From positions 1 to 64,000 of the forward strand of contig NZ_JACVCV010000009.1 in assembly GCF_017811155.1 (NCBI RefSeq): a stretch of 64,000 nucleotides of DNA, read 5' to 3'. Source of the stretch: Lunatimonas salinarum. GTDB taxonomy: Bacteria; Bacteroidota; Bacteroidia; Cytophagales; Cyclobacteriaceae. A program made the translations under genes and the position numbers. Position 1 is the stretch's first letter; every line of letters begins with the position of its first letter. Positions 1 to 8,868 of the stretch are shown here, one piece after another. The notes below the pieces were generated by a model. It did not search any database. It saw nothing but the letters and a program-made list of their open reading frames with translations, and was not told the origin of the DNA.

Positions 1-171
1 AAGAATTTTCAAAGATTTTTAACCGATTTTAAATTCCTACTGAATAATGCGGGTTAAAGTGATACTTCCCTCCCTACAGGTTGATTGCCATGCTTGTGAC
101 CTGCCTTACACCCTCATTGCTTCTATCTATGTAAAAATCAAATTGCCAAACAGTTTCACCCAAAGAATTTA
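1..171. other. Leading intergenic DNA, nothing recognised
   Basis: AT-rich DNA with no convincing gene. An 80-codon open frame (47-289, +) crosses it and continues through the promoter listed next. Its Cys/Phe-rich composition has no domain character and no ribosome-binding site precedes it, so I do not call it a gene. Confidence 0.5.
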
Positions 172-201
172 TTGCAACTTTGTTTCATTTTTTTATTTTT
201 G
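172..201 (+). promoter_or_regulatory. Bacteroidota-type promoter with a TGCAAC...TTTCA operator-like box
   Basis: A TTG at 172-174 and TATTTTTG at 194-201 fit the Bacteroidota -33/-7 elements with a 19-bp spacer. The -33 lies inside an imperfect palindrome (TGCAACTTTGTTTCA, 173-187). That box matches the core of the perfect palindrome at 43378-43414 at 12 of 15 positions. Transcription would start near 208 and lead into the small His-rich protein, the TonB-dependent receptor and the thioredoxin-fold gene. Seen: the motifs and spacing. Inferred: promoter activity and shared regulation. Confidence 0.5.
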
Positions 202-324
202 TGCATTCGATTGGTCCAAGGAGGGATTTCTCGGCAATCAAACGCTATTCCCATGGCCACCGCATCCAAGGTACCTTCAAACAATTTGAATTTTAACTAG
301 TTACCATAGCTTAAACCGGCAACT

Positions 325-726
325 GTGAAAAATGTACTTCCACTCCGTAGGCGAATTGGATTTGGCATATTCATGCTGGTTTACTTTTTGGCTCTGTGCA
401 ACAGCAGTTTCTTTTTACATTCCCATTGGAAAAACGGACGTTTGGTGGCGCTACATGCCCACCCTTCCGCTATAGGTTCGGCGGATGAAGACAACAAAGA
501 GCGGGATACCCATTCCAATGAGGAGTACGCATTATACGACCTAATCTACAATACTCCGGCACTGGAATTGGCTTTTTTTGAGTTTGGCATCCACAGAGAG
601 GGCTCGGAAGTTTTGAAGTATTTTCCTGGAAGTTTTAACTTTTTCCTAAGCGAGCATACATGCTTTCATGACGTCAGGGGTCCCCCCTGCTTTGCACCCC
701 ATTTTGAATATTCGATAAGCACCTAA
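325..726 (+). CDS. Small His-rich membrane-anchored or periplasmic protein of unknown function
   Basis: This 133-residue protein starts at GTG. A basic N-terminus (RRR near residue 9) leads into one hydrophobic segment (about residues 13-29). Then come an HSH motif (about residues 33-35), a HAHP motif (about 45-48) and further His/Cys residues near the C-terminus. Small proteins with HxH...HAHP patterns occur beside TonB-dependent receptors in Bacteroidota, from general recall. The His pairs suggest metal binding in the periplasm, but this is inference and no catalytic domain is recognised. It lies between the promoter at 172-201 and the receptor gene, so the three genes probably form one transcript. 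The GTG start is kept because the hydrophobic segment follows directly; no strong ribosome-binding site is visible. Confidence 0.6.
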   Translation: MKNVLPLRRRIGFGIFMLVYFLALCNSSFFLHSHWKNGRLVALHAHPSAIGSADEDNKERDTHSNEEYALYDLIYNTPALELAFFEFGIHREGSEVLKYFPGSFNFFLSEHTCFHDVRGPPCFAPHFEYSIST

Positions 727-846
727 TGGCAGCTTCGCTTGCTACCAATGCATTTTTCCGCATTGGTGCTGCTTAATTCCTACCCACTTACGATTCATCT
801 GGTAAGGTGAAACGTCACTTTGTATTACCTATTTACCAAAACGATC

Positions 847-3213
847 ATGGAAAGATATATTTTGATTATAAGCATGCTGTTAATCTCGGTTAGTTCATTA
901 ATGGCTCAACAAACCGGGAGTTTAAGAGGAATTTTAACCAGTCAGGAAGGTCCGGTCGTTCAGGCCACCCTGATGCTGCAAGGCACTAATTTGGGCGCAG
1001 TGACCGATTTTGACGGGAAATTCAGTATTGCAAATATTCCCGCAGGCAATTACAAGCTTCAGATTCGGGCACTGGGTTTTGCAACGACAGTCGTGGATCT
1101 ACGTGTCGAGGCTGGAGAAACCACAGAATTTTCCAAAGAAATAAACCAAGACAGAATAGGCCTTAACGAGGTAGTGGTCAGCAGCAGTCGCTACGAGTTG
1201 GACAGAGAGGACGCACCGAGTGTGGTATCGGTAGTAGGCTCAAAAATCCTGAATGCGACCCAATCGGTATCAATGGTCGAGGGACTGAGTTATCAGCCGG
1301 GCATACGGGTTGAGTCCAACTGCCAAAACTGTGGGTTTACCCAGTTGCGAATGAACGGCCTAGAGGGCCCATACTCACAAATTTTGATCAATAGCCGACC
1401 GATATTCAGTACCTTGACTGGCGTGTACGGGCTTGAAATGATTCCGGCCAATACCATAGAGCGTGTGGAGGTGGTTCGAAGTGGAGGTTCCGCATTGTTT
1501 GGTTCCAATGCCATTGCCGGTACCGTTAATATTATAACCAAAGAACCAGTAGAAAATTCCTGGCAGATTGGTTCAAACGTTGGATTGATGAGGGGAGATA
1601 TTCCGGACAATACCCTTAATTTTAATGGCTCGGTGGTAAGTGAAGACCTCAACAGCGGGGTGACGTTTTACGGAATGAAGCGGGATCGGGGTGGATTTGA
1701 TGCCGACGGTGATGGGTTCACCGAGATCGTTCAGTTAAAGAACCTAACCTTTGGTACCAAGGCGTTTTATAAGCCCACGGAACTCAGCAAGCTCACCCTG
1801 GATATCAATGCCATAGACGAATTCAGAAGAGGAGGTGATCAGCTCGATTTACCACCCCATTTAACGGATATCGCGGAGCAATTGGATCACCATATCGTCA
1901 ATGTGGGACTCACATACGATCAATTCAGTACAGATAGAAAGACAAAAGTGTCAACTTATGGTAGTTTGCTTTCGGGTGTTAGAAGGAGCTTTTATGGCGG
2001 CTTAGGTGGTGCACGAACACTGGAAGACAGTGTTGCGGCTGCCAGTGCGTATGGGCTTACAAATGATTTTGCAGGGGTTTTGGGAACCCAATTTACCCAC
2101 AACTTTACCGGCAGGAATGTTTTTGTGGGAGGCGTAGAATACCAAGGGAATTCGGTAAAGGATGAAATTGCGGGATACGAGAAGCTGATCGATCAGAATG
2201 TACATTCTGTTGGCTTTTATGGCCAGTTTGAGTGGAAGGCCATGGATCGGTTGACGCTTTTTATGGGAACAAGGTATGATGTAGTCGATGTGGATGGACT
2301 CTACGAGATCGGTGACCTCATCCGTGATGTGGATTTTAATCGAGGTATCTGGAGCCCAAGGTTTACCGTACTGTATGAGTTGATCCCTGGAGCACAATTG
2401 CGGGGGGGATACGCCAGAGGATTCAGGGCTCCTCAGGCCTTTGATGAGGATTTGCACATTTCCTCCGTTGGTGGAGAGCAGCGCTTTGTTATTTTATCTG
2501 ATGAACTTGGAATGGAGACTTCCGATGCGTTCACAGCCTCCCTTAATTTCGGAAGCAATACCGGACTTATCCAAAGTAATTTTCTTATCGAGGGATTTTA
2601 TACCAAGCTGAACAACCAATTTCAGCGGGTAAATATCGGACAGCAGGCTAATGGTTCCTTTTTGGAAGAAACGAGAAATGGAAGTGGGGCGACCGTTTCA
2701 GGTGTAAACCTGGAGTACACGATTTCGCCTTCCCGTTACCTATCTTTTCAGCTTGGCGGAACGCTTCAAAACGCCTTGTATGATGAGGATGAGGTCTTGT
2801 TCGAGCCAGAGGAAGGATCGGTGGAATTTCCCGCAATCACCGTTTCAGAATTTATTAGAACGCCCAATACTTACGGTTTTTTGGCAGCCAATTGGACCCC
2901 AAACAAGGCTTTTACGTTGGATGTCACTGGAACCTATACCGGCTCGATGGTAGCACCTTTGGTAGTCAACGACGACGCGTTCATCGAATTGACTGAAACC
3001 CCCACGTTTATCGATGCCAATTTAAGAATGGCCTATAAGTGGCAGCTCAAAAACAAATTCAGCTTGGAGCTTAATGGAGGAGTGCAAAATGTGTTCGATA
3101 GTTTCCAACGGGATTTTAGCACCGGACCGACGAGAGATTCAGATTATGTATTTGGGCCAATGAGGCCTAGAACGTTTTTTATGGGATTAAAAATCGGTAA
3201 TTTGCTTCCATGA
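847..3213 (+). CDS. TonB-dependent outer-membrane receptor with CarboxypepD_reg-like N-terminal domain
   Basis: This 788-residue receptor should import a scarce ligand across the outer membrane using TonB energy. I chose ATG 847 because it opens a clean Sec signal peptide ending in SLMAQ; an in-frame TTG at 820 would add nine residues before it. After the signal come a carboxypeptidase-regulatory-like beta-sandwich (about residues 25-105), a plug domain (about 110-230, with the phrases GLEGPYSQILINSRPI and SALFGSNAIAGTVNII), and a 22-strand-type barrel ending in an aromatic-rich C-terminus. The plug holds an unusual CQNC pair that could bind metal or form a disulphide. The substrate cannot be read from sequence; the His-rich neighbour and possible metalloregulator box make a metal ion or metal complex plausible. 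Its stop overlaps the start of the thioredoxin-fold gene (ATGA). Confidence 0.9.
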   Translation: MERYILIISMLLISVSSLMAQQTGSLRGILTSQEGPVVQATLMLQGTNLGAVTDFDGKFSIANIPAGNYKLQIRALGFATTVVDLRVEAGETTEFSKEINQDRIGLNEVVVSSSRYELDREDAPSVVSVVGSKILNATQSVSMVEGLSYQPGIRVESNCQNCGFTQLRMNGLEGPYSQILINSRPIFSTLTGVYGLEMIPANTIERVEVVRSGGSALFGSNAIAGTVNIITKEPVENSWQIGSNVGLMRGDIPDNTLNFNGSVVSEDLNSGVTFYGMKRDRGGFDADGDGFTEIVQLKNLTFGTKAFYKPTELSKLTLDINAIDEFRRGGDQLDLPPHLTDIAEQLDHHIVNVGLTYDQFSTDRKTKVSTYGSLLSGVRRSFYGGLGGARTLEDSVAAASAYGLTNDFAGVLGTQFTHNFTGRNVFVGGVEYQGNSVKDEIAGYEKLIDQNVHSVGFYGQFEWKAMDRLTLFMGTRYDVVDVDGLYEIGDLIRDVDFNRGIWSPRFTVLYELIPGAQLRGGYARGFRAPQAFDEDLHISSVGGEQRFVILSDELGMETSDAFTASLNFGSNTGLIQSNFLIEGFYTKLNNQFQRVNIGQQANGSFLEETRNGSGATVSGVNLEYTISPSRYLSFQLGGTLQNALYDEDEVLFEPEEGSVEFPAITVSEFIRTPNTYGFLAANWTPNKAFTLDVTGTYTGSMVAPLVVNDDAFIELTETPTFIDANLRMAYKWQLKNKFSLELNGGVQNVFDSFQRDFSTGPTRDSDYVFGPMRPRTFFMGLKIGNLLP

Positions 3214-3674
3214 AATCTGTTTTAATGACGTTGATGGTGTTGGTCCTGAGCAGGTATGTACCTGCTCAGGATTATTGGTTGGATTTTGAGCAACTGGAGG
3301 ATTCACTTCGGGCTAATCCAAAGCCGGTATTCCTCTATTTCCAAACCGATTGGTGCTCTTATTGTCGAAAGATGGAAGCCGAGGTGTTTACCAAAGAGAT
3401 CATCTCTACAGAACTTTCGGAGCATTATTATGCGGTGAAGTTTGATGCCGAATATCCGGAAGATGTGCTGTTTGACGGGAAGCGTTTTTCAAATCGGAAT
3501 TTAAAAAAATCGAGAACTCCCTTTCATGATATCGCCCTGTTATTTAGCGGAGAGCAAAAGGCATTCGCCCCTCCTCTCATCATTCTATTGGATGAGCGAT
3601 TTTTTATAAGAAAAAAAATTAATTCTTATTTGGATTCCAAGTCACTGTATACATTGTTATCGTCGCATAGGTAG
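3210..3674 (+). CDS. Secreted thioredoxin-fold protein (CxxC)
   Basis: The 154-residue protein has a short signal peptide (cleavage near the PAQ at residues 18-20) and a thioredoxin-like domain. Its redox motif is WCSYC (about residues 48-52), followed by KMEAEVF as in the DUF255/thioredoxin_7 group. The cis-proline region is PPLIILLD (about 127-134). It probably acts as a periplasmic thiol reductase or disulphide handler. ATG 3210 overlaps the receptor's TGA by four bases, so translation is likely coupled and the two products probably work together. One possibility is keeping the CQNC pair of the receptor, or a metal-binding partner, reduced. The partner is inference; the fold and coupling are visible. 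Confidence 0.8.
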   Translation: MKSVLMTLMVLVLSRYVPAQDYWLDFEQLEDSLRANPKPVFLYFQTDWCSYCRKMEAEVFTKEIISTELSEHYYAVKFDAEYPEDVLFDGKRFSNRNLKKSRTPFHDIALLFSGEQKAFAPPLIILLDERFFIRKKINSYLDSKSLYTLLSSHR

Positions 3675-3876
3675 GTCGTCGCTTTTTTAGTCCGTTTACG
3701 AAAAGAAGATTTATTCCCCTCAAGTCTATATTTTGTAACTCATGTCACTCGACCACCTGAATGAATCCGTTATATTTACCCGGACTCTTGAGAATGCAGC
3801 GCAACGATTCAAGTAAAACGCTTTTTTTTTGTTGGGTGAGCGAGTGGAACTAGGGCGTGATTTTGACAAATAGCTT

Positions 3877-5256
3877 ATGGATGTAGAAATTTTATCTCGT
3901 ATACAGTTTGCCTTTACCGTAGCCTTTCATTACATCTACCCTCCGCTAAGTATAGGTATAGGACTTTTGATGGTCGTTTTTGAAAGCATTTATTTCCGCA
4001 CCAAAAAAGTTGAGTACGAAGTATTGGCAAAATTTTGGACCAAGATTTTTGCGATCACCTTTGGGATTGGCGTAGTTACGGGGATTGTGATGGAATTTGA
4101 GTTTGGCACCAACTGGGCTACCTATTCCCGGTATGTAGGGGATATCTTTGGAAGCGCATTGGCTGCGGAAGGCATCTTTGCATTTGCACTGGAAAGCAGT
4201 GCATTAGGGGTACTGCTTTTTGGTTGGCATAAGGTAAAGCCGGCGATTCACCTCGTAGCCACATGGGCCGTTTTTCTGGGATCCATGTTTTCGGCTGTTT
4301 GGATTGTAGTAGCTAATTCTTGGCAGCAAACACCGGCTGGTTACCATATTGTTGGCGAAGGCCTGCAGGCACGAGCCGAAATCACAGATTTCTGGGCAAT
4401 GGTTTTTAATCCGTCTTCGGTAGACCGAATTACCCATGTCTGGCTTGGCGCTTTTCTTGCCGGTAGCTTTCTGATCCTAAGTGTGCATGCCTATTTCATA
4501 CTCAAAGGTCGGTTTGTTTTGATGTCCCAAAGGGCATTTAAAATCACGTTGGTTGTGGCTGCTGTAAGTTCGTTAGCGCAACTAGTTACCGGACATCATT
4601 CAGCAGAAGGTGTCTCCGTAAACCAACCTGCTAAGTTAGCGGCCATGGAAGGGCATTTTGATGCTAGCGCACCGGCAGATCTGTACCTGTTTGGGTGGGT
4701 AGATAAAAAAAGCCAAAAGGTAACCGGTCTCGGACTGCCTGGTGGTCTGTCATTTATGATCCACCAGGATTTCAACGCACCGGTTACGGGCCTCAACGCC
4801 TTTCCGGAAGCCGATAGACCCTCTCAGGTGAATGCCGTTTTTCAGTTTTATCACTTGATGGTCGCCATCGGAATGTTTTTAATTGCACTGAGTCTATTTG
4901 CGTTGCTGCAATGGAAACGGGGTAAACTCTTCGAGCGAAAATGGCTTTTATGGACCTTTGTTTTTACAGCCATTTTGCCTCAATTGGCCAATCAGTTTGG
5001 TTGGTTTGCCGCAGAAATGGGTCGGCAGCCGTGGGTGGTGTATGGACTACTTAGAACGTCAGATGCCCTCTCAAAAAGCGTTCAGGCCAATCAGGTTTTA
5101 TTTTCCTTGATACTGTTCTTTGTTGTATATGCTATCCTTTTTTTGCTTTTCCTGTATTTGATGAACAAAGCCATACAAAAAGGTCCTTCAAGCGAAATTG
5201 ATTTTGATGAAGGCAGTTTGAGCAACGAGATTGTAAAGGTAATTTCAAAAAACTAA
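3877..5256 (+). CDS. cydA: Cytochrome bd ubiquinol/menaquinol oxidase subunit I
   Basis: CydA oxidises quinol and carries haems b558, b595 and d in the inner membrane, reducing O2 to water with high affinity. The 459-residue protein has about nine membrane helices. Visible markers are the N-terminal His (residue 18, in [15 protein letters not shown]), the conserved acidic pair in [14 protein letters not shown] (about residues 98-111), the periplasmic quinol loop starting near GHHSAEGV and containing LFGWVD, and the Met in [10 protein letters not shown]. The length indicates the short Q-loop form. Typical bacterial CydA of this clade is 440-520 residues. cydB follows six bases after the stop, so the two form an operon. 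Confidence 0.95.
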   Translation: MDVEILSRIQFAFTVAFHYIYPPLSIGIGLLMVVFESIYFRTKKVEYEVLAKFWTKIFAITFGIGVVTGIVMEFEFGTNWATYSRYVGDIFGSALAAEGIFAFALESSALGVLLFGWHKVKPAIHLVATWAVFLGSMFSAVWIVVANSWQQTPAGYHIVGEGLQARAEITDFWAMVFNPSSVDRITHVWLGAFLAGSFLILSVHAYFILKGRFVLMSQRAFKITLVVAAVSSLAQLVTGHHSAEGVSVNQPAKLAAMEGHFDASAPADLYLFGWVDKKSQKVTGLGLPGGLSFMIHQDFNAPVTGLNAFPEADRPSQVNAVFQFYHLMVAIGMFLIALSLFALLQWKRGKLFERKWLLWTFVFTAILPQLANQFGWFAAEMGRQPWVVYGLLRTSDALSKSVQANQVLFSLILFFVVYAILFLLFLYLMNKAIQKGPSSEIDFDEGSLSNEIVKVISKN

Positions 5257-5262
5257 GGAGCG

Positions 5263-6300
5263 ATGGAGACGTTATTTGGATTGGATTATCCTACCTGGTG
5301 GTTTTTGGTTGTTGGAGGACTGTTTTCTGGCTATGCGATTTTGGATGGCTTTGATTTCGGAGCCGGGGCATGGCATATGTTTTTTAAGAGAGACAGCAGT
5401 CGGGAGACCGCCTTAAAGGCGATAGACCCTACCTGGCATGGCAATGAGGTGTGGTTGGTTATAGGTGGTGGAACCTTGTTTGCTGGGTTTCCGGTTTTGT
5501 ATGGCACCTTGTTTTCAGCCATGTACACCCCGTTTATTTTATTCCTTTTATTTATCATTTTTAGAGGGATCTCCATCAAGTTTAGAAACATGGAAGAGAT
5601 GCTCTGGTGGAGAAGAATGTGGGATTGGGCTTATTCCATATCGAGTATCATGCTGGCCTTTTTACTCGGCGTAGTATTGGGAAACATACTCCACGGCATG
5701 CCATTGGATGAGAATTTTGAATACATCGGCAAAGGATTCTTTGAGTTCTTAAACCCTTTTTCTGTGTTAGTGGGTATGACCAGTCTTGCGCTCTTTATGA
5801 TGCATGGAGCCGTTTATTTATTGTTGAAAACCAAGGGGCAGTTATACAGCAGAGTTCAGGGGTTTTTGAATAAGGGGATGGCTTTCTTTATCGTCTCTTA
5901 TTTAATCACGACGGCCTACGGTTTATACACGCTCGATCATCTGCTATCGGAGTTTAAAGCAAACAAGGTCTTATTTACCATTCCCGTTTTGGCATTTTTA
6001 AGTATCGCCAACGTCCCTAGGCTTGCAAGCAGGGAAAAGTATGGTTGGGCCTTTGTTTTTACTAGTCTAACCATCGCCTTACTATTAGTGATCGTAGCTT
6101 TTGAACTGTATCCAACGTTGCTCTGGTCCAATGACGTGACTGAAAATAGTATCACTATCTACAACGCTGCTGCGTCAACAAAAACGCTTAAAATTATGAT
6201 GGGATTTGTAGCGGTAGGTGGGCCATTGGTGGCTTTATACAGCTATTTCGTGTACCGCACTTTCTGGGGAAGGGTGGATGCCGAGTCAGAAGGGTATTAG
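5263..6300 (+). CDS. cydB: Cytochrome bd oxidase subunit II
   Basis: CydB is the second membrane subunit of the bd oxidase and stabilises the haem-bearing CydA. The 345-residue protein has the family opening DYPTWWFLVVGGLFSGYAILDGFDFG (given here as residues 8-33; key parts YAILDGFDFG), then the WHGNEVWL motif (about 59-66) and roughly eight further hydrophobic helices. The length is normal. An AAGGAGCG ribosome-binding site precedes ATG 5263 directly after cydA. No cydX-like small ORF was recognised downstream. Confidence 0.95.
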   Translation: METLFGLDYPTWWFLVVGGLFSGYAILDGFDFGAGAWHMFFKRDSSRETALKAIDPTWHGNEVWLVIGGGTLFAGFPVLYGTLFSAMYTPFILFLLFIIFRGISIKFRNMEEMLWWRRMWDWAYSISSIMLAFLLGVVLGNILHGMPLDENFEYIGKGFFEFLNPFSVLVGMTSLALFMMHGAVYLLLKTKGQLYSRVQGFLNKGMAFFIVSYLITTAYGLYTLDHLLSEFKANKVLFTIPVLAFLSIANVPRLASREKYGWAFVFTSLTIALLLVIVAFELYPTLLWSNDVTENSITIYNAAASTKTLKIMMGFVAVGGPLVALYSYFVYRTFWGRVDAESEGY

Positions 6301-6390
6301 CGCGATCTTCGATAGCGCACTTATATAATCGAATCATCTGAGGAACAGATCCAGCTCGTGAAACGCCTCAAAAAAGCAAAAGGAACCCTC

Positions 6391-7158
6391 CTACCCTAAT
6401 CTAAACCGAATCGGAAGGTATAACCAGGCAGTTGTTGGATTCCCATAAATGGTACGGGCGGGAACGAAGCCCCCAGTGTACCGCTCCAATACCCGCTCCA
6501 CTTCTTTGACCAAACTAGGGTCTGAGGATTCACGGTTTAAAATGAAACGTTCCACTAATTTCCCCTCCTCATCAATTCTCAGTCCAATCCAGATTTCTCC
6601 TTCTGTCCGCGTATTTATGGCAGATTGGGGATAGGAAAGATTTTTGCCTAAAAATTCCTGCCAAACCTTAACGCTAGGTAAACTAGGTTTAAAAATATCT
6701 CTGTCTACCGTTTCCTCTTCTCCGCTAGGTGCTACAAAGGTACCTTCGCAGGGCATTGAACCATTACAAACCAGGTCCAGCACCACTATTTCTTCCACCA
6801 CTACTTTGGTATGTTTGGCATTGTCCTTCCTGTAGTTGAACTGCGTATAAACAGGGGCACCATCCACGGAATAATGGGTTTCTTCCTCCCAAAGCGGCTC
6901 ATCTGGTACCGACTCCTCGAAGAGTGATTTTTTCACCGAAACCAGCGCATAATTCAGGTCATAGGTTTTTTCTACCAATTCTCCTTCGGAGGAGACAGTC
7001 ACGATTTTGCTGTAGGTGTGATCATCCGCTCCAGATTCTGTGGGCAAAAAATGCATATCTAGGTGGATGATTTTTCTTTCCTGCGCTTCGGCGTTACCGG
7101 CAAACCCCAAAAATCCAAGGCATAATGCCAAGCCGAAAAATTTCCACGAACTAATCAT
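6391..7158 (-). CDS. Secreted protein with TonB C-terminal domain
   Basis: This 255-residue protein has a signal peptide (hydrophobic stretch from residue 6, cleavage after NAEAQ near residue 26) and no N-terminal anchor typical of true TonB. Its last 90 or so residues fit the TonB C-terminal (energy transducer) fold: a strand with YPQSAINTRTEGEIWIGLRIDEEGKL, then a helix with variable charge, then FVPARTIYGNPTTAWLYLPIRF (key residues listed, about 175-255). Such stand-alone domains in Bacteroidota are secreted proteins of unclear role that may contact receptors or cell-envelope components. A middle region contains CNGSMPC, a possible disulphide. It is transcribed alone, convergent to cydB. 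Confidence 0.75.
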   Translation of the reverse strand: MISSWKFFGLALCLGFLGFAGNAEAQERKIIHLDMHFLPTESGADDHTYSKIVTVSSEGELVEKTYDLNYALVSVKKSLFEESVPDEPLWEEETHYSVDGAPVYTQFNYRKDNAKHTKVVVEEIVVLDLVCNGSMPCEGTFVAPSGEEETVDRDIFKPSLPSVKVWQEFLGKNLSYPQSAINTRTEGEIWIGLRIDEEGKLVERFILNRESSDPSLVKEVERVLERYTGGFVPARTIYGNPTTAWLYLPIRFRLG

Positions 7159-7311
7159 ATCCCTAAACTAGTCCTAAAAGAACAAAATTCCAACTATAAA
7201 CTTATTTCTACCGCGTAGCCAATGCCTTCTGAAAGGGGTTCAGGATAGGGTTTCTTATTCGCAATTATTGGCAACGAGTAAGGTTTTGAAAAGCGTAAAT
7301 TTTCTACTAAA

Positions 7312-7343
7312 AATAAATATTTATTGTATTTTAATAAATATTT
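7312..7343. repeat. Two AATAAATATTT direct repeats 21 bp apart (candidate operator)
   Basis: AATAAATATTT occurs at 7312-7322 and 7333-7343, a spacing of 21 bp or two helical turns. The first copy is part of the 14-bp palindrome AATAAATATTTATT. The pair lies 34-65 bp before the DUF2975 start codon. The downstream XRE regulator is an obvious candidate ligand, but that is inference; AT-richness alone could also yield such repeats. Confidence 0.4.
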
Positions 7344-7376
7344 GCTGATATTTGTTTAATCAAAAAGCTAACGCAT

Positions 7377-7937
7377 ATGAACCGAAAAGAAGCTTGGAAA
7401 AGTAAATGGGAGAATCAACCCCTACTGATGTTGCTCACCGTTGTGATTTGGGGCATTTTTATCGGATTATGTATCAAGGCAGGGGCCTTGTTGTTCACCA
7501 CAGTATATAGCCTTTATGATCCCTTGGTGGCACAAAACCTGTACAAGGGCTTGGATATGTCGGTCCTTCGGGAATGGCATACGGGGTATTACCTAGCGGC
7601 CATGTCTTTACTGCTGGGAATTTTGGTGGCTAAAGCCTATATTTTCCTTTTGGTGATCCGTATTTTCCTGAAGATTGACCTGGTTCATCCCTTTAGCAGG
7701 GAGGTGTCTGTTCTTATTTCCCGAATTGGGGAAGTTACTGTACAGGTGGGCCTTTTGATTATCGTGACGTCAGGTTATCTAAAATGGTTATCGTCCCAAA
7801 CAATGCATAGCCCTGCTGTTGGCGGATTCTTGGGAGGTGCCTTTGAGTATTTAATCATGGGCGCAGTGATCTATGCCATTGCGTTGGTCTTCAAGCGGGG
7901 TGTAGAGATTCAGGCTGATAACGATTTAACAGTCTAA
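7377..7937 (+). CDS. DUF2975-family membrane protein
   Basis: The 186-residue protein has four predicted membrane helices (about residues 17-42, 65-95, 115-135 and 150-170). A positively charged cytosolic N-terminus (MNRKEAWKSKW) precedes the first. This layout and the pairing with a small YozG-like XRE protein are typical of DUF2975, a family of unknown function in Firmicutes and Bacteroidota. The family is often assumed to be a membrane sensor or anti-regulator for the paired DNA-binding protein; that role is not demonstrated here. ATG 7377 is preceded by a very AT-rich leader with repeated AATAAATATTT. The XRE gene begins two bases after the stop, indicating coupling. Confidence 0.75.
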   Translation: MNRKEAWKSKWENQPLLMLLTVVIWGIFIGLCIKAGALLFTTVYSLYDPLVAQNLYKGLDMSVLREWHTGYYLAAMSLLLGILVAKAYIFLLVIRIFLKIDLVHPFSREVSVLISRIGEVTVQVGLLIIVTSGYLKWLSSQTMHSPAVGGFLGGAFEYLIMGAVIYAIALVFKRGVEIQADNDLTV

Positions 7938-7939
7938 CT

Positions 7940-8146
7940 ATGCCGATAGTCGTAAATTTGGACGTCATGATGGCGAAACGGAAGATGTCTTTAAACGAGC
8001 TCTCCGAAAAGGTAGATATAACCCTCTCCAACCTATCCATCCTGAAAACAGGCAAAGCGAAGGCTGTCAGGTTTACCACCTTGGAAGCGATCTGTAAAGC
8101 ATTGGACTGCCAACCCGGTGATATATTGGAGTATATTGCAGAATAA
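7940..8146 (+). CDS. Small XRE (Cro/CI, YozG-like) transcriptional regulator
   Basis: This 68-residue protein is essentially one helix-turn-helix domain. It contains LNELSEKVDITLSNLSILKTGKAKAVRFTTL (key residues, about 19-49) and ends in LEAICKALDCQPGDILEYI, the hallmark of the YozG/Cro-like XRE subgroup. It should bind DNA as a dimer, most simply at the AT-rich region ahead of its own operon. It is co-transcribed with the DUF2975 membrane protein (two-base gap). Length and motif order are normal for the group; the regulated genes are unknown. Confidence 0.85.
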   Translation: MPIVVNLDVMMAKRKMSLNELSEKVDITLSNLSILKTGKAKAVRFTTLEAICKALDCQPGDILEYIAE

Positions 8147-8272
8147 GGGCACCCCTGTTCCATTCATGTCACCTACCGATTTGGTACTATGTGGTTAGCA
8201 AATACCGCAAAATAGCGTATGGACCCTTGCTAACAGACTAGTTACCCCAACACGATGAAGTCAAAAATCTTT

Positions 8273-8305
8273 TTTGATTTTTTAGAATTATTTCCTTTAC
8301 CTTTG
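8273..8305 (+). promoter_or_regulatory. Promoter of the small-protein/HAE1-RND operon
   Basis: TTTG at 8273-8276 and TACCTTTG at 8298-8305 fit the Bacteroidota -33/-7 consensus with a 21-bp spacer. The predicted transcription start is near 8312, some 20 bases before the gene at 8335. No clear operator repeat is visible around it. Confidence 0.55.
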
Positions 8306-8334
8306 CATTATATCGCCAAGGATATACCCTGTAG

Positions 8335-8739
8335 ATGAACCACTTAAAGCGTTTATTCCTTTCACTGATCACCACTTCGGGGGCGTGGCATATTTTTATC
8401 TTGGCCATGTTGATCGGATTGCCTGTCTCGGAAGGCAGTCTTTTTTCAGTGGATGCATTTAGTAATCAAGGCTATGTACTGATTTCTGCCCATGAATCAG
8501 AAGATCAATTTCCGTCTGACCTACCGGTCGGAAAGGAAAACGAAAGTCAGCAAGAAGGTGAGTCCGAGGTAGAAGATACCGAATCGCTTGACTACTTTTT
8601 ATCTTCCGGTCAGCTTCGTCTTAAACTATTAAATCAGGAATTTCAGGCTAGAAGCAATGCTATAAACCGGAAAGTCCTCTCGATTTTTAAACCCAAGCTG
8701 TATGTTCTCTTCCACACGTGGAGGAGCGAGTTAAGCTGA
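8335..8739 (+). CDS. Small single-pass membrane protein of unknown function
   Basis: The 134-residue protein has a basic N-terminus (MNHLKRLF), one hydrophobic segment (about residues 9-32), then a strongly acidic linker (EGESEVEDTESLD, about 75-88) and a basic C-terminal third ending in WRSELS. No family was recognised. It is the first gene behind the promoter at 8273-8305 and precedes the tripartite RND pump genes on the same strand, so it may be an accessory or leader-controlled protein of that operon. About 200 bp separate it from the adaptor start, so independent function is possible. Its shape (anchor plus polar tail) resembles the gene at 325, but without the His pairs; homology is not claimed. 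Confidence 0.5.
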   Translation: MNHLKRLFLSLITTSGAWHIFILAMLIGLPVSEGSLFSVDAFSNQGYVLISAHESEDQFPSDLPVGKENESQQEGESEVEDTESLDYFLSSGQLRLKLLNQEFQARSNAINRKVLSIFKPKLYVLFHTWRSELS

Positions 8740-8868
8740 ATTTTTCTTCCACCCTATTTTCTACTCCAGCAGTAGTTTTACAGTCATTCCCTTGCGAAGG
8801 TAACTTCCGGTGAGGTTGAATGCCCTTATTTCCCTTTTATCAATTAATCAACACACTAACGAAATCGG

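Noticed and set aside
47-289. An 80-codon open frame at the left end
   Set aside because: It runs through the promoter elements at 172-201, has no ribosome-binding site and a Cys/Phe-rich composition without domain features.
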